Assembly: GCA_958430865.1 (NCBI GenBank)
Contig: CAUDNR010001039.1
Coordinates: forward strand, 6,064 to 20,682
Direction of reading: 5' to 3'
DNA: 14,619 nucleotides
Origin: Entrophospora sp. SA101
Lineage: Eukaryota > Glomeromycota > Glomeromycetes > Entrophosporales > Entrophosporaceae
Shown here: piece by piece, positions 1 to 7,398 of the stretch
Layout: every line of letters begins with the position of its first letter
Numbering within the stretch: the first letter of the stretch is position 1
Translations under genes and position numbers: made by a program
The notes under the pieces: model-generated
Database searches by the model: none
The model's input: the letters and a program-made list of their open reading frames with translations, nothing else
What the model was told of the DNA's origin: nothing

Positions 1-124
1 GTTCTACATGAAGGTTTAACATAACCTAAGTTACTTATGATATAAATTTAATATGTTGTTGATATGTATGTTTTTACGTAATTAACAAAAACATGCATTC
101 CGATTCTTTTGTCTAGGTACTGTA
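1..124 (+). mobile_element. Tc1/mariner-like element, right terminal fragment (eroded)
   Basis: This stretch is a diverged relative of 3355-3478, the terminus of the better preserved Tc1-like element further on. The shared order is a tacatg start, the word aacctaag, a gtaattar-aaaaaca block, then a cggat-acttttgtc-agg terminus. It ends near a TA dinucleotide at 123-124, as expected for a Tc1/mariner target site. Only the terminus is inside the window; any transposase would lie before base 1. Orientation matches the 3476 end. Many substitutions suggest an old insertion. The assignment rests on similarity to the other copy and on the typical Tc1 terminal wording. Confidence 0.55.
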
Positions 125-231
125 TGTGTAACATTTTTTTTATATTGACGCTCAATTGTTTTAAAGTAGGGGGTGCTATCTTTCCAGACTTTACGGTAGA
201 TAGAATTATCCCTATATAAAAATAGTTAACA

Positions 232-480
232 TGAAGTTAATTTACATTAGGTCTACCATGGAACCCAAGAATTATAGCACCATTAAAATTATTTGAAGAA
301 AGAGCAAGGTGAAAAAATTGCACCTTATGTTTTCAAAATAAATGATACTCAGACACTGGAAGCTCATCTAAGGAAAGAAAGGATTATTTATGAAATTTAC
401 CAAGAAGAAAGAAAAATAATAAATGTTAGAAAAAGAAAGCATCATGATGGTGAATCATTACTCAATAAATTTCAATTTAT
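232..480 (+). pseudogene. unidentified short open coding fragment
   Basis: I do not recognise this protein. Two frames look protein-like: a short ATG frame at 258-296 (MEPKNYSTIKII, then stop) and an adjoining frame from about 290 that reads charged residues through EKIAPYVFKINDTQ, EAHLRKERIIYEIYQEERK and RKRKHHDGES. After about 480 the frame becomes Phe/Leu-rich low-complexity sequence, typical of antisense or non-coding AT-rich DNA, so I would not extend it to the stop at 580. There is no clear start codon in the longer frame and no splice structure I can support. A TATA-like stretch (ctatataaaa, 211-220) lies upstream. It could be a decayed exon or a chance open frame. Confidence 0.2.
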
Positions 481-489
481 ACAGAATTT

Positions 490-1556
490 CTTTAAACTAC
501 TTTTTTATTTTCAATCAAGATCATCTCTTTGTTTTTTTAACTTCAATTTGAGCAACTTGTTGGTTCTATTGTTTCATTAATCATTCAACCTTGCTTTCAA
601 GTCTTTTAATTTTATCTAATAATTCTTGTCTTTGCTTATTATGTCAATTCTTTGAAACTTCTAAGGCTTCCAAATGAGTACTGATTTCTTCCTTAGCACT
701 GGATGATTGCTGTTTTAAGTCTTTATTCTGCTGTTCCAATAACTTTGTGCCATTATTTCTGTTATGATTGGGGTTTTGGCTGGTTCATCTTTCATAATTC
801 TACCACAATCACCTCAATGTGGCAAAGTATTATCATCAAGAGCTTTTTTATACTCAACACAAATATAAGCAATGTCATTGTAATCATTATTGCTTGTATT
901 GTAAGATACTATTTTGTAAGTAGCAGTTAAACTCCTTTCTCTTTCAAAAGGACAGAAATTACAATGCCATTTATCTCCTCTCCCTCAGCTCATTAACTTG
1001 GTATTCTAATTTCATGCTATTTATTCTTTTGCAAGATATAGGTTTCAAATTTTTCTCAAGTTATTTCTTTTACTTGGCTAACTTTGTTCTTTACTTTGTT
1101 AGTTAGGAGTTTAAATTTGTTTTCTTTCTTTGGTAAAACTGGTAGTCTTGAAGCTGCTTGTCTGTCAAATATTTCTGTCATGCCACAATTTTTTCCAACA
1201 ACTCTATTCGCCTAGAAGCTTTTTCTAAGTTGACATCTTTTTCTTTGTTTTGCCTTATTCTCCACTGTCTAGCCAATTCGAGAGCATATAAATGACATTC
1301 AGATGTTTCCTCCTCTAATTCTAATGCTTCTTCTAATTCTTTAATCTGTTCCTCCTTTTCTTTTAACTTTTCTTCATATTCCTGCTTTTGTTCAAACTTT
1401 TGGAAATTTAAATCACTGATTTTTGACCAACTTCCTGCATATTCTGAAGCTAAGTCATTTGAATAATCAATAAACCCTTCTAACATCTCTTCGATGGTAA
1501 TGTTATCAAATCAAATTCTTTTACAGTTTTTAGCTCATTCTCTGGATCTACAGACA
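490..1556 (-). pseudogene. broken coiled-coil protein gene with a CxxC segment
   Basis: Read on the minus strand, protein-like sequence runs from an ATG at 1556-1554 (MSVDPENELKTVKEFD). A frame change near 1500 leads into a 102-residue open stretch (1486-1178). That stretch includes GFIDYSNDLASEYAGSWSKI, a Lys/Glu/Leu heptad-rich coiled coil (KLKEKEEQIKELEEALE) and ELARQWRIRQNKEKD. It then stops at 1180-1178. Coding character continues downstream in shifting frames: LLTNKVKNKVSQVKEIT, WHCNFCPFERERSL with a Cys-x2-Cys pair (from about 968), NTSNNDYNDIAYICVEYKKA, and a second coiled coil (LLEQQNKDLKQQSSSAKEE, QELLDKIKRLESKVE) down to about 585. At least four frame changes and several stops mark it as dead, unless unrecognised introns exist. 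I cannot name a family; the coiled coil makes weak matches to many proteins likely. Confidence 0.5.
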
Positions 1557-1606
1557 TTCGCAACTTACCTTCATCCATTCATTTCTTATTTAACTTCTAG
1601 TATCCA

Positions 1607-1880
1607 GATAAAAGGGGTCTGGTACGTTTCCCCGACAGGACATTTCTCCGACAAGATTTTGTTAACTATATTTAATATTAATTGGCTAATAAATGGCCTA
1701 ACCGACTTAAACAGCTTAGTCGCCTAATGAATGGGTTAATAGACTTAAATGGTTTGATAAACTTAGCCGGCTATGGCATGGCAGGGAAACAAATAAATAT
1801 TGTAATACAAAATGTAATTGTCGGGGAAACGTCCTGTTGGGGAAACGGTTGTTGGGGAAACGTCTAGGTACCGATAAAAG
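1607..1880. mobile_element. 258-bp non-autonomous element with CGTTTCCCC termini and 8-bp direct repeats
   Basis: The 8-mer GATAAAAG occurs at 1607-1614 and again at 1873-1880, directly flanking a 258-bp segment (1615-1872). The ends are imperfect inverted repeats. The left reads ggtACGTTTCCCCGACAGGA. The right, read inward, contains the same ACGTTTCCCC block and repeats it about three times (GGGGAAACG words at 1833-1860). An 8-bp duplication would fit hAT-like and some other DNA transposons, but the termini do not look like a standard hAT end and I do not recognise the family. The interior has degenerate repeats of a taaatgg...acttaaa type and no coding capacity. The short open frames across it are not genes. 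Confidence 0.55.
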
Positions 1881-1890
1881 TATTGAATCT

Positions 1891-2022
1891 AAAGACTAGT
1901 GCCGTAAATTATGATGATGGTAGTAATTGTATTTACGGCATATAAAAAGTGGTTGCAATTACCTTTGCGACCACTTTTGCAACCATACTTTTTCCTTTTT
2001 TGGATTACGGCACTAGTATTTA
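1891..2022 (+). mobile_element. 132-bp MITE, copy A
   Basis: This is one of two copies of the same 132-bp element in the window; the other (3755-3886) is in opposite orientation and about 93% identical by eye. The ends are inverted repeats reading AAAGACTAGTGCCGTAA on the left and TAAATACTAGTGCCGTAA on the right. Inside are two strong hairpins: gccgtaaat (1901-1909) with atttacggc (1931-1939), and aaaagtggttgcaa with ttgcgaccactttt (about 1944-1979). The flanking 9-mers (1882-1890 and 2023-2031) match at 7 of 9 positions, consistent with an aged 9-bp target duplication and hence a Mutator-like origin. It has no coding capacity. Confidence 0.7.
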
Positions 2023-2229
2023 ATTGATTCACATCATGCATTCAATGATATTCTAATATTATGTTACCATTTAAAAGATCAAACAATTATAATAAAATTG
2101 AAGGAAATAAATTTAAATTTTTTATTAATACCATTAATTATTCAAACAATTACATTTTTAATATTTGTTTGTATTATATAATTTATAATATTTTGCAAAA
2201 AAAAAAGAAAAAAAATTATAACTAAAAAA
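2023..2229. other. AT-rich spacer between MITE copy A and the F-box pseudogene
   Basis: This is very AT-rich sequence with poly-A/T runs, including a long A-run around 2196-2215, next to the 3' end of the minus-strand F-box-like pseudogene. It may include the old 3' untranslated region. I see no coding or structured signal. Confidence 0.4.
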
Positions 2230-2748
2230 AATGTTTCACTGTAAAAGATTTGGGACCTTTCCAATTCTTCATCAGATTATCAAAAGAATCATCATTGATG
2301 TTAATAGTCCAATGATGTAAACTTATTGATTTAAATTTTTTGGTAATGTTTGATTTAATACTGAAAAAATTTTGTCACCATCTAATCTATCTATATTAAA
2401 AACTGGTTTAATTCTAATACTTTCTAATTTAAAACAATTATTAAATAATATTTGTGGTCTAATTCATTCTTATAAAATGTTGATAAATCCTCTAGGATTT
2501 TACAATGCTGTGCAATTGATTGAAACAGCTTCCCTAGAAATTCACTATCATTTGGAGTACCATCAAGATCTATATCCTTAAGAGTTTTACCATTTGTGTT
2601 AATAAAACTCAATAAGTCTAAAAGGAATGGTTGATGATGAATGTTTAATTTCATGGATTCAATATTTTCCAGTGAAATATTTTTGAAATGTTTTAATTGT
2701 TTATCACATAGTGATAAAGTTTTAAATTTTTAAATGCTGGTAATAATA

Positions 2749-3478
2749 TACAAGCTCCTACGAATTGTTTTAGTCGAAACCACAAGATAATTTTCTTCAG
2801 CAAATTTTTTCTGGATCATATTTGCTGACATGCGGTTATTTGTTTTTACTAGCATTTTTAATTCGTTTTGTTCAAGTTCATCTAAAGCTTTTGGTCTACC
2901 ACTTCTTGATGCACTTTTAACATTTTCTAGATTTTTATAACGAGAAATGGTGTCTTGAACTGTGCTTCTTGGGATTTTTAGCTTCTTGGCGATATCTCTT
3001 ACACTCTTACCACCTTCATGAAGGCCTAAAATTTTTCCTCGGATAAATTCTGACAATTCTTCGTTTTTTAGCATTTTTAAGATTAAAAAATTTTTATCAA
3101 TCTTGATTTTTACAAAATGCGATTTTAATTACTAATTTTTTAATTTTATTATAAATTATTTATGCTAGCTACAGCTACAAAATTTTGCATACATATTCTA
3201 GATAACCTAAGCTACAAATTGACATAAATTTTTATTTTTATTATTATGTAGGATTTTGGGTAAACTAAATAAACAAAAAATGATATCGCGATTTTCGTCG
3301 AATTTCGTATTTTTTTTAACTAAAATGTTTCTAGACGTTCTAAAAGCATTAAATTTTACATACATGTTTGTCAAAAACCTAAGCCAAATTTTATCAAAAT
3401 TTTATGTATAGTTATTATGTGCGTTTTTGTGTAATTAGTAAAAACAGGTGTCCGGATACTTTTGTCCAGGGAGTGATA
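2749..3478 (-). mobile_element. Tc1/mariner-like element, 5' part only
   Basis: The terminus at 3476-3440 reads, on the minus strand, CACTCCCTGGACAAAAG followed by TATCCGGACA, which is standard Tc1-type wording, and abuts a TA at 3477-3478. Two related subterminal blocks sharing a tacata...aacctaagc...attattatgt order lie at about 3187-3250 and 3358-3420, as in Tc1 elements with paired transposase-binding sites. The transposase start is inside (3074-2730). The other terminus and the catalytic half are missing. Host F-box-like sequence resumes at about 2748, right beside a TA pair (2747-2750), so the retained part ends almost exactly at the expected far edge of the insertion site. Confidence 0.75.
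2755..3074 (-). pseudogene. Tc1/mariner transposase, DNA-binding N-terminus only
   Basis: The minus-strand frame starts MLKNEELSEFIRGKILGLHE. It carries a first helix-turn-helix of the Tc1/psq type (GKSVRDIAKKLKIPRSTVQD, about residues 22-41), a GRP(K) linker (SASRSGRPKALDE, about 56-68, the AT-hook-like 'GRPR' position) and a second helix-turn-helix (NRMSANMIQKKF...VSTKTIRRSL, about 79-107). Homology ends at about residue 107; the last residues (YIITSI) are read from host sequence across the truncation. Tc1 transposases are usually about 330-350 residues, with a DDE catalytic domain after this region. That domain is absent, so the product could at most bind DNA. The frame itself is open and undamaged. 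Confidence 0.85.
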
Positions 3479-3754
3479 TGATCTATATTATTTTCTCAAA
3501 AACTTTTGTAATAAACAATTGATTGTGAATGTTCTGATATTGCTGTATTGAAATTATTTGAAAACCTTTGATTGGTATAATATGAATGAATTACTAATTT
3601 TTTATTTGATTTTGTGCTATAATCAAATTTGGCATCATATGAATTGTAATGAATCTCTAATGATTGAATATTCTTGCAAATATTGGCTAATTTATCAAAA
3701 CTGTCAACTTAATTTATTAAGATTTTGAAAGATGTTGCCAAATCTATAGTGATT

Positions 3755-3886
3755 AAAGACTAGCGCCATAATCCAAAAAAGGAAAAAGGATGGTTGCAAA
3801 AGTGGTCACAAAGGTAATTGCGACCACTTTTTATATGCCATAAATACAATTACTACTATCATCATAATTTACAGCACTAGTCTTTA
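3755..3886 (-). mobile_element. 132-bp MITE, copy B, inserted in the F-box-like pseudogene
   Basis: This is the second copy of the family at 1891-2022, in inverse orientation, with the same length and the same hairpins. It is flanked by a perfect 9-bp direct repeat ATAGTGATT (3746-3754 and 3887-3895; one more base also matches). Deleting the element and one repeat restores an uninterrupted reading frame in the minus-strand F-box-like gene across the site, so the target site and duplication are well supported. A 9-bp duplication points to a Mutator-like (MULE) transposase in trans. The terminal inverted repeat reads AAAGACTAGCGCC on the left and TAAAGACTAGTGCTGTAA, read inward, on the right. 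Confidence 0.8.
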
Positions 3887-4119
3887 ATAGTGATTATTCA
3901 TCTGATTAAAATCCATGTTAGAAGTATTAAGTATTAGTTTTCTAATAACTGTTGAGTGATCTAAAATAAATCTTACTAATCTATTTCCTAATCTAATCAA
4001 TCCATGAGTTTCTAGCAGTGTGTCTAATTCATCTCTATTGTGAGCATGTAAAATACGCTCATAATGTGTCCAATAAAAATATAAATAAAATAAATATAAA
4101 AGTCTAATATATAAATCTC

Positions 4120-4190
4120 CCTGTATCAGCACACAGCTCAGGGTTCTCAATTCTCTATCTCAGGCCTCTGTATCAGCACACAGCTCAGAG
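4120..4190 (+). repeat. short direct repeat, 21 bp twice
   Basis: The word CTGTATCAGCACACAGCTCAG occurs as two copies of about 20 bases near 4122 and 4167, about 45 bp apart, in an unusually GC-rich patch. Each copy can fold on itself weakly (ctgt/acag). I do not recognise the source; it may belong to a decayed retroelement leader or a local duplication. Confidence 0.5.
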
Positions 4191-4295
4191 CCCACTCAAA
4201 ACTCTCTCTACAGTACTAATGCTAAGTACTGCTGGCACAAGCCTAAATATATAAAATAAAATGAAATGAAATCTTATTTTATTAGTTTAGTATTA

Positions 4296-4660
4296 TGTTA
4301 TCCCGTATTACATCTATTTTCGTAATACATTTTATCTTTATTTCTATTTTTATTATTTGTATAACGTTGTAATTTCTTTATAATATTAAGGAAGAATCGT
4401 CTTTCTAATATTTCAATTTTGAAATATTAGTACAATTTTGAAATATTGAATTAGCTTTTCAATATTGAACGGAAATTTCAATTTTGAAATATTAGAATTA
4501 TTAATTAATTGAATTGTATATAAGGAGCTTGAATTCAATGTACTTGTAAAGTAACTTTCTAACAAGTTAATTAGTTTCAACTAAGAAAACTAAATAAATA
4601 AAATAAATATCTTTATTTAAAACTATTATCTTCTTTACCCAAAATTATTCACTAATAACA
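4296..4660 (+). mobile_element. possible solo LTR
   Basis: The layout resembles a long terminal repeat. It begins TGTTA (4296-4300), has a TATA motif (gtatataagg, 4516-4525), then a poly-A-signal-like AAATAAATAAAATAAAT stretch (about 4590-4606), and ends TAACA (4656-4660), giving matched TGTTA/TAACA ends. Upstream of the TATA are three copies of a tttcaattttgaaatatt word (4411-4430, near 4433 and 4476-4495). The first lies in a 26-bp palindrome (4405-4430). I found no convincing target duplication, no primer-binding site and no second copy, so the boundaries are tentative. Confidence 0.35.
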
Positions 4661-5060
4661 AAATCAATTCGTTGATAACCTATTCATTCTGATCCACAAA
4701 AATACAAAAATAATAGTGGATGATATTTTAAATAATGAAATTGATTAAATGTAAAAATGATAGTATTTTTTTTTATCATGTTTGAAATTTTTGTGAATTG
4801 CACAAAACTTCATATAATAAAATATTAATTTGCTTATAATTATGGATATTTTATATAATGAATATAATACATACAAAAGTTTTTCAATTAGACCATAACC
4901 TTTTAAAGTTGTGAAGTAGAAAATCGTGGATAACTCAAAAAAAAGGTTTATACTTTAAATTAATTTCATAAAATATACAGAATTATTGCAAATAAATAAA
5001 TAATGTAATTTTTATCATTTTTGCAAGATTTGAAAACATCATTTTCAGATAGTTTATATC
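4661..5060. other. AT-rich stretch without recognisable features
   Basis: Poly-A and poly-T tracts and scattered short open frames only. I see no coding, RNA or transposon-end signal on either strand. Confidence 0.5.
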
Positions 5061-5071
5061 ACTCACGAGTC

Positions 5072-5165
5072 TTGCGTCATGGATTGCGTCTTGCGTCAAC
5101 GCGTCAAATTTATGATTGGTGACGCAATGTTCAATTTTCTAGAATTTTAATTGCGTCTGACGCAA
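5072..5165. repeat. cluster of TTGCGTC(A) motifs on both strands
   Basis: Seven copies of a TGACGCAA/TTGCGTCA-type word lie in 94 bp: forward at 5072, 5084, 5091 and 5151, a CGCGTCA variant at 5100, and reverse at 5120 and 5158. The last pair forms the odd-length perfect palindrome TTGCGTCTGACGCAA (5151-5165). The motif matches the half-site style bound by CREB/ATF/Gcn4-type bZIP factors, but such clustered words are equally typical of subterminal transposase-binding sites. No gene starts nearby. Confidence 0.6.
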
Positions 5166-5224
5166 TTTAATAATTTTGACCACATGTAATAGTCACCGCA
5201 GATCTATAGTAATAGTAAATGATA

Positions 5225-5242
5225 GTAAAATTCGAATTTTAC
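5225..5242. repeat. 18-bp perfect palindrome
   Basis: GTAAAATTCGAATTTTAC is fully self-complementary. A diverged partial copy (gtaaaatagtaa) follows. It could be an element end or a binding site; nothing else identifies it. Confidence 0.5.
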
Positions 5243-5412
5243 ATAGTGTAAAATAGTAAATTATAAATCACGGGAAACTGATATATAAATCTGATTTATT
5301 CAAACACCAATAAAATAATTGACTCTCGGAAATAAATATTCCAACATTCTAAATGTAACGAATTACAAAGTATCAGAATAATATTTAAACGAAAGAATTT
5401 TACATAACTCAT

Positions 5413-5687
5413 GTTGACTAGAAATTACTTCTACATGGAAGGTTTAAATAATGATTAAAGAATACATTAATTAGTATAATTTAGGATTTTAAAGAAATTT
5501 GATAGAACCTCTAAAATGTATAAATACGTTGTAAATTTCTCTTTCATGTAATCTTTAGTTTATTAGTTTTTAATTAACTCAAAGTTTATTAGTTTTTTAG
5601 TAAACTCAAATATTATTATAAATAAACCTTGTCCTTGTTAACTTTGAACATTATATTTTCGTAATGATAATAAATCTATCCCTAACA
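5413..5687 (+). mobile_element. possible second LTR-like segment
   Basis: The stretch starts TGTTG (5413) and ends AACA (5684-5687). It has a TATA motif (tgtataaatac, near 5518) and an AATAAA (about 5621-5626) in the order expected of an LTR. Two near-duplicate blocks 'tttattagttttt...taactcaaa' lie between about 5559 and 5611. No target duplication or second copy is seen, so this is a suggestion from layout only. Confidence 0.25.
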
Positions 5688-5783
5688 ACGAATTTACTGA
5701 TCCCGTGCATAATTATTTTCTCTTATTTTATATTTGTCTCTATTAATTTTATTATTTTTTTTATTTCTTTTCTTTTCTTTTAG

Positions 5784-5884
5784 TGCTTTTAGTGAGAGAC
5801 GTGTCAGCTCAGGCAGATAACAAAGAGCTGCTGAGAAAACGTTACCGGAAGGGAAGTAAAGAAACTTGCCCTGTAAATAATTAA
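5784..5884 (+). other. GC-richer island, open on both strands; possible terminal exon
   Basis: A long polypyrimidine tract ending in TTTTAG (5755-5783) precedes about 100 bp of clearly higher GC. On the plus strand this reads VRDVSAQADNKELLRKRYR, then KGSKETCPVNN and a stop (5882-5884), like the last exon of a gene. On the minus strand the same bases are open from an ATG at 5939-5937, reading LQGKFLYFPSGNVFSAAL and CYLPELTRLSLKAL; this strand also has a tttacag acceptor-like site. No upstream partner exon is convincing on either strand. I cannot choose a strand or name a family. Confidence 0.3.
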
Positions 5885-5944
5885 ATAGCTTGAGCACTAT
5901 AGCAAAAGATAGTTTTGAGAGTAAAGCATAAATATACATTCGCG

Positions 5945-6465
5945 GAAATTGTTATTATGATTTAGTATAAATAAATGGGAAAATTGTATCGGCATGTCAT
6001 CATAAATAAAAATCAAGAGATTTGTGTGAGACGCGGAATTTTGATCTCACACTATGGATTTGTTTGTTGAGATTTCATATATGGATGTTTCAAATGCTAA
6101 AAGGCAAAATTAAATATTTAAGTATTAGTTTATGCACATAATATAATTAGAAATATATTTATATTGCAAATGATAAAAATGCCTAATTCATAAATATTTG
6201 CATATTATATTACTTAAAAAATAATAATTAACTTGTAGAAAATTTAAATAATAAAAAATGTTGAAATATTTAATATGAATCTAAAAACTATTTTCAGTGA
6301 TAATTGTAATTGCCAATTTTGAACCCTGAAATCTCTAAAGAGACATAATATTAATATTCACTTTGTCTGGTTTTGTTGCAGTATGCACCATGTCCAAATT
6401 TTGGTCAAAATTAAACATACTAGGAAATTTTAGACTATAATTTTAAATAAAGTTAATGTTAATAA
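5945..6465. other. non-coding AT-rich stretch with one small hairpin
   Basis: It holds a perfect 8-bp stem GTGTGAGA/TCTCACAC with a 13-base loop (about 6025-6053) and an isolated acceptor-like gttttgttgcag (about 6371-6382) with no credible exon after it. Otherwise I see nothing. Confidence 0.45.
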
Positions 6466-6466
6466 T

Positions 6467-7398
6467 AGGGATGTTAATCAGTCCTTTGGGACTGGGTCCC
6501 AAAAAGTCCGGGACTGAACTGTTTCAGGTTCGGTCCTACCATTTGGGACTTAAAGTCCCTATAAGTCCGCGTGTAGCATAAATATTTAAAAAAAATTCAC
6601 ATGATATATATATTTTTTCAAAATGTCATCATCAATTGAAAATAGCTTTGAAATCAATGGTGGATTTGATCTTTACAAACCAAATTGAAGCACAACAACA
6701 ATCACAACCTTTTGTTTTTATTAATGGCAATGATGAAAATATTGATGATATATTGTATTCAGAAAAATATAATTTATCTTTAGAAGTCACATCAATAAAT
6801 TCAACATCAACATGTAGTTATTTTAAAAGATCATTTCAAAATCATTATAATCAATCAACTTCAAACAATGAATTTATCAAAAAATATTTAGAAATGCCAG
6901 AAGAAGTAAAATTGCCTGGATTGGTATTCTACAAGATTTAAAGGTCCTAAGTATACTGTTTTGTCACATATGGCTCATGATTTTTTCTCAATACAATCAA
7001 CTAGTGTGTCAAGTGAGTCAGCTTTTAGCATAGCTAAACACATACTAAGTCCAGTTTGTAATAGATTGGATCCTGAAAAGGCACAAGCAAGTTTTTGCCT
7101 TAAAAGTTGGATTGAAGCAAAGATTGTTTCAATATAAAATATGTTAAATATATTTTAAATTTTTTTTAAATTTTTTTTAATATAATTTTTTTAATATAAT
7201 TTTTTTAATATAATTTTTTTACATTTACAAACATTTATAATAATATATATAAAACTATATATAAAATATATAAATAAAAATAAAGATATATAATAAAAAT
7301 ATATAATAAATACACTGTTTGAAAAAAGGTTGAGGACTTTTTGGGGCTTTTTCTAGGACTTTAAGCCCCAGTACCGGACCGGACTGATTAACATCTTA
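6467..7398 (+). mobile_element. internally deleted hAT transposon, left copy
   Basis: The inverted termini are GATGTTAATCAGTCC (6470-6484) and GGACTGATTAACATC (7381-7395). Inside each end lie repeated agtcc/ggact words, with matching 'aaaaagtcc' blocks. The element is about 930 bp and contains only the ends of a hAT transposase gene, so it depended on an autonomous relative. No clean 8-bp target duplication is visible. A 14-bp tandem repeat (AATATAATTTTTTT three times, 7179-7220) and a TA-rich stretch fill the 3' part. From 6806 onward the element, with its right flank to 7836, is repeated in inverse orientation at the end of the window. Confidence 0.75.
6623..7137 (+). pseudogene. hAT transposase remnant: start plus C-terminal dimerisation domain
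   Basis: The likely original start is MSSSIENSFEINGGFDLYKP (ATG at 6623), which meets a stop after about 21 codons. An overlapping frame then reads IEAQQQSQPFVFINGNDEN up to EEVKLPG, and a +1 shift near 6917 leads into the hAT C-terminal dimerisation domain: LDWYSTRFKGPKY, VLSHMAHDFFSIQSTSVSSE, SAFSIAKHILSPV, RLDPEKAQASFCLKSWIEAK, stop at 7135-7137. The motif (W...R-Y-P/T-L-S-x-M-A-x-D...I..TS-V-S-S-E-S-A-F) is diagnostic for hAT. The BED finger and most of the RNase-H catalytic core are missing between the N-terminal tag and the tail, consistent with one large internal deletion. Confidence 0.8.

Larger units (their letters stand above)
2230..4065 (-). pseudogene. F-box/leucine-rich-repeat-like protein pseudogene, split by two transposons
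   Basis: On the minus strand the protein can be followed in three pieces. Piece 1 (about 4065-3897) reads ETHGLIRLGNRLVRFILDHS and TVIRKLILNTSNMDFNQMNNHY. Removing the 132-bp MITE and one copy of its duplicated target continues the frame as RFGNIFQNLNKLS. Piece 2 (3754-3480) then has a stop or frameshift and reads DSFDKLANICKNIQSLEIHY. After a Tc1-like insertion, piece 3 resumes at about 2748 as LLPAFKNLKTLSLCDKQLKH, LLDLLSFINTNGKTLKDIDL, PNDSEFLGKLFQSIAQHC and, after frame changes, NCFKLESIRIKPVF and TLPKNLKSISLHHWTININD, ending near 2230. The regular Leu/Asn spacing and the 'SIAQHCKILE' and 'NLKSISLHHW' wording resemble the large F-box/LRR-like families of arbuscular mycorrhizal fungi (my inference). 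The F-box itself is not visible; sequence upstream of 4065 is unrelated. Several stops and frameshifts besides the insertions show it is dead. Confidence 0.6.

Noticed and set aside
703..930. Plus-strand open frame rich in Ile/Phe
   Set aside because: Antisense of the coiled-coil pseudogene. The hydrophobic run reflects A/T bias, not a membrane protein.
1494..1867. Two overlapping plus-strand open frames
   Set aside because: They run across the 258-bp terminal-repeat element and the antisense of the coiled-coil pseudogene. The repeated GCWGN-type residues come from the GGGGAAACG words.
2372..2581. Plus-strand open frame
   Set aside because: Antisense of the F-box-like pseudogene, which has far better protein character on the minus strand.
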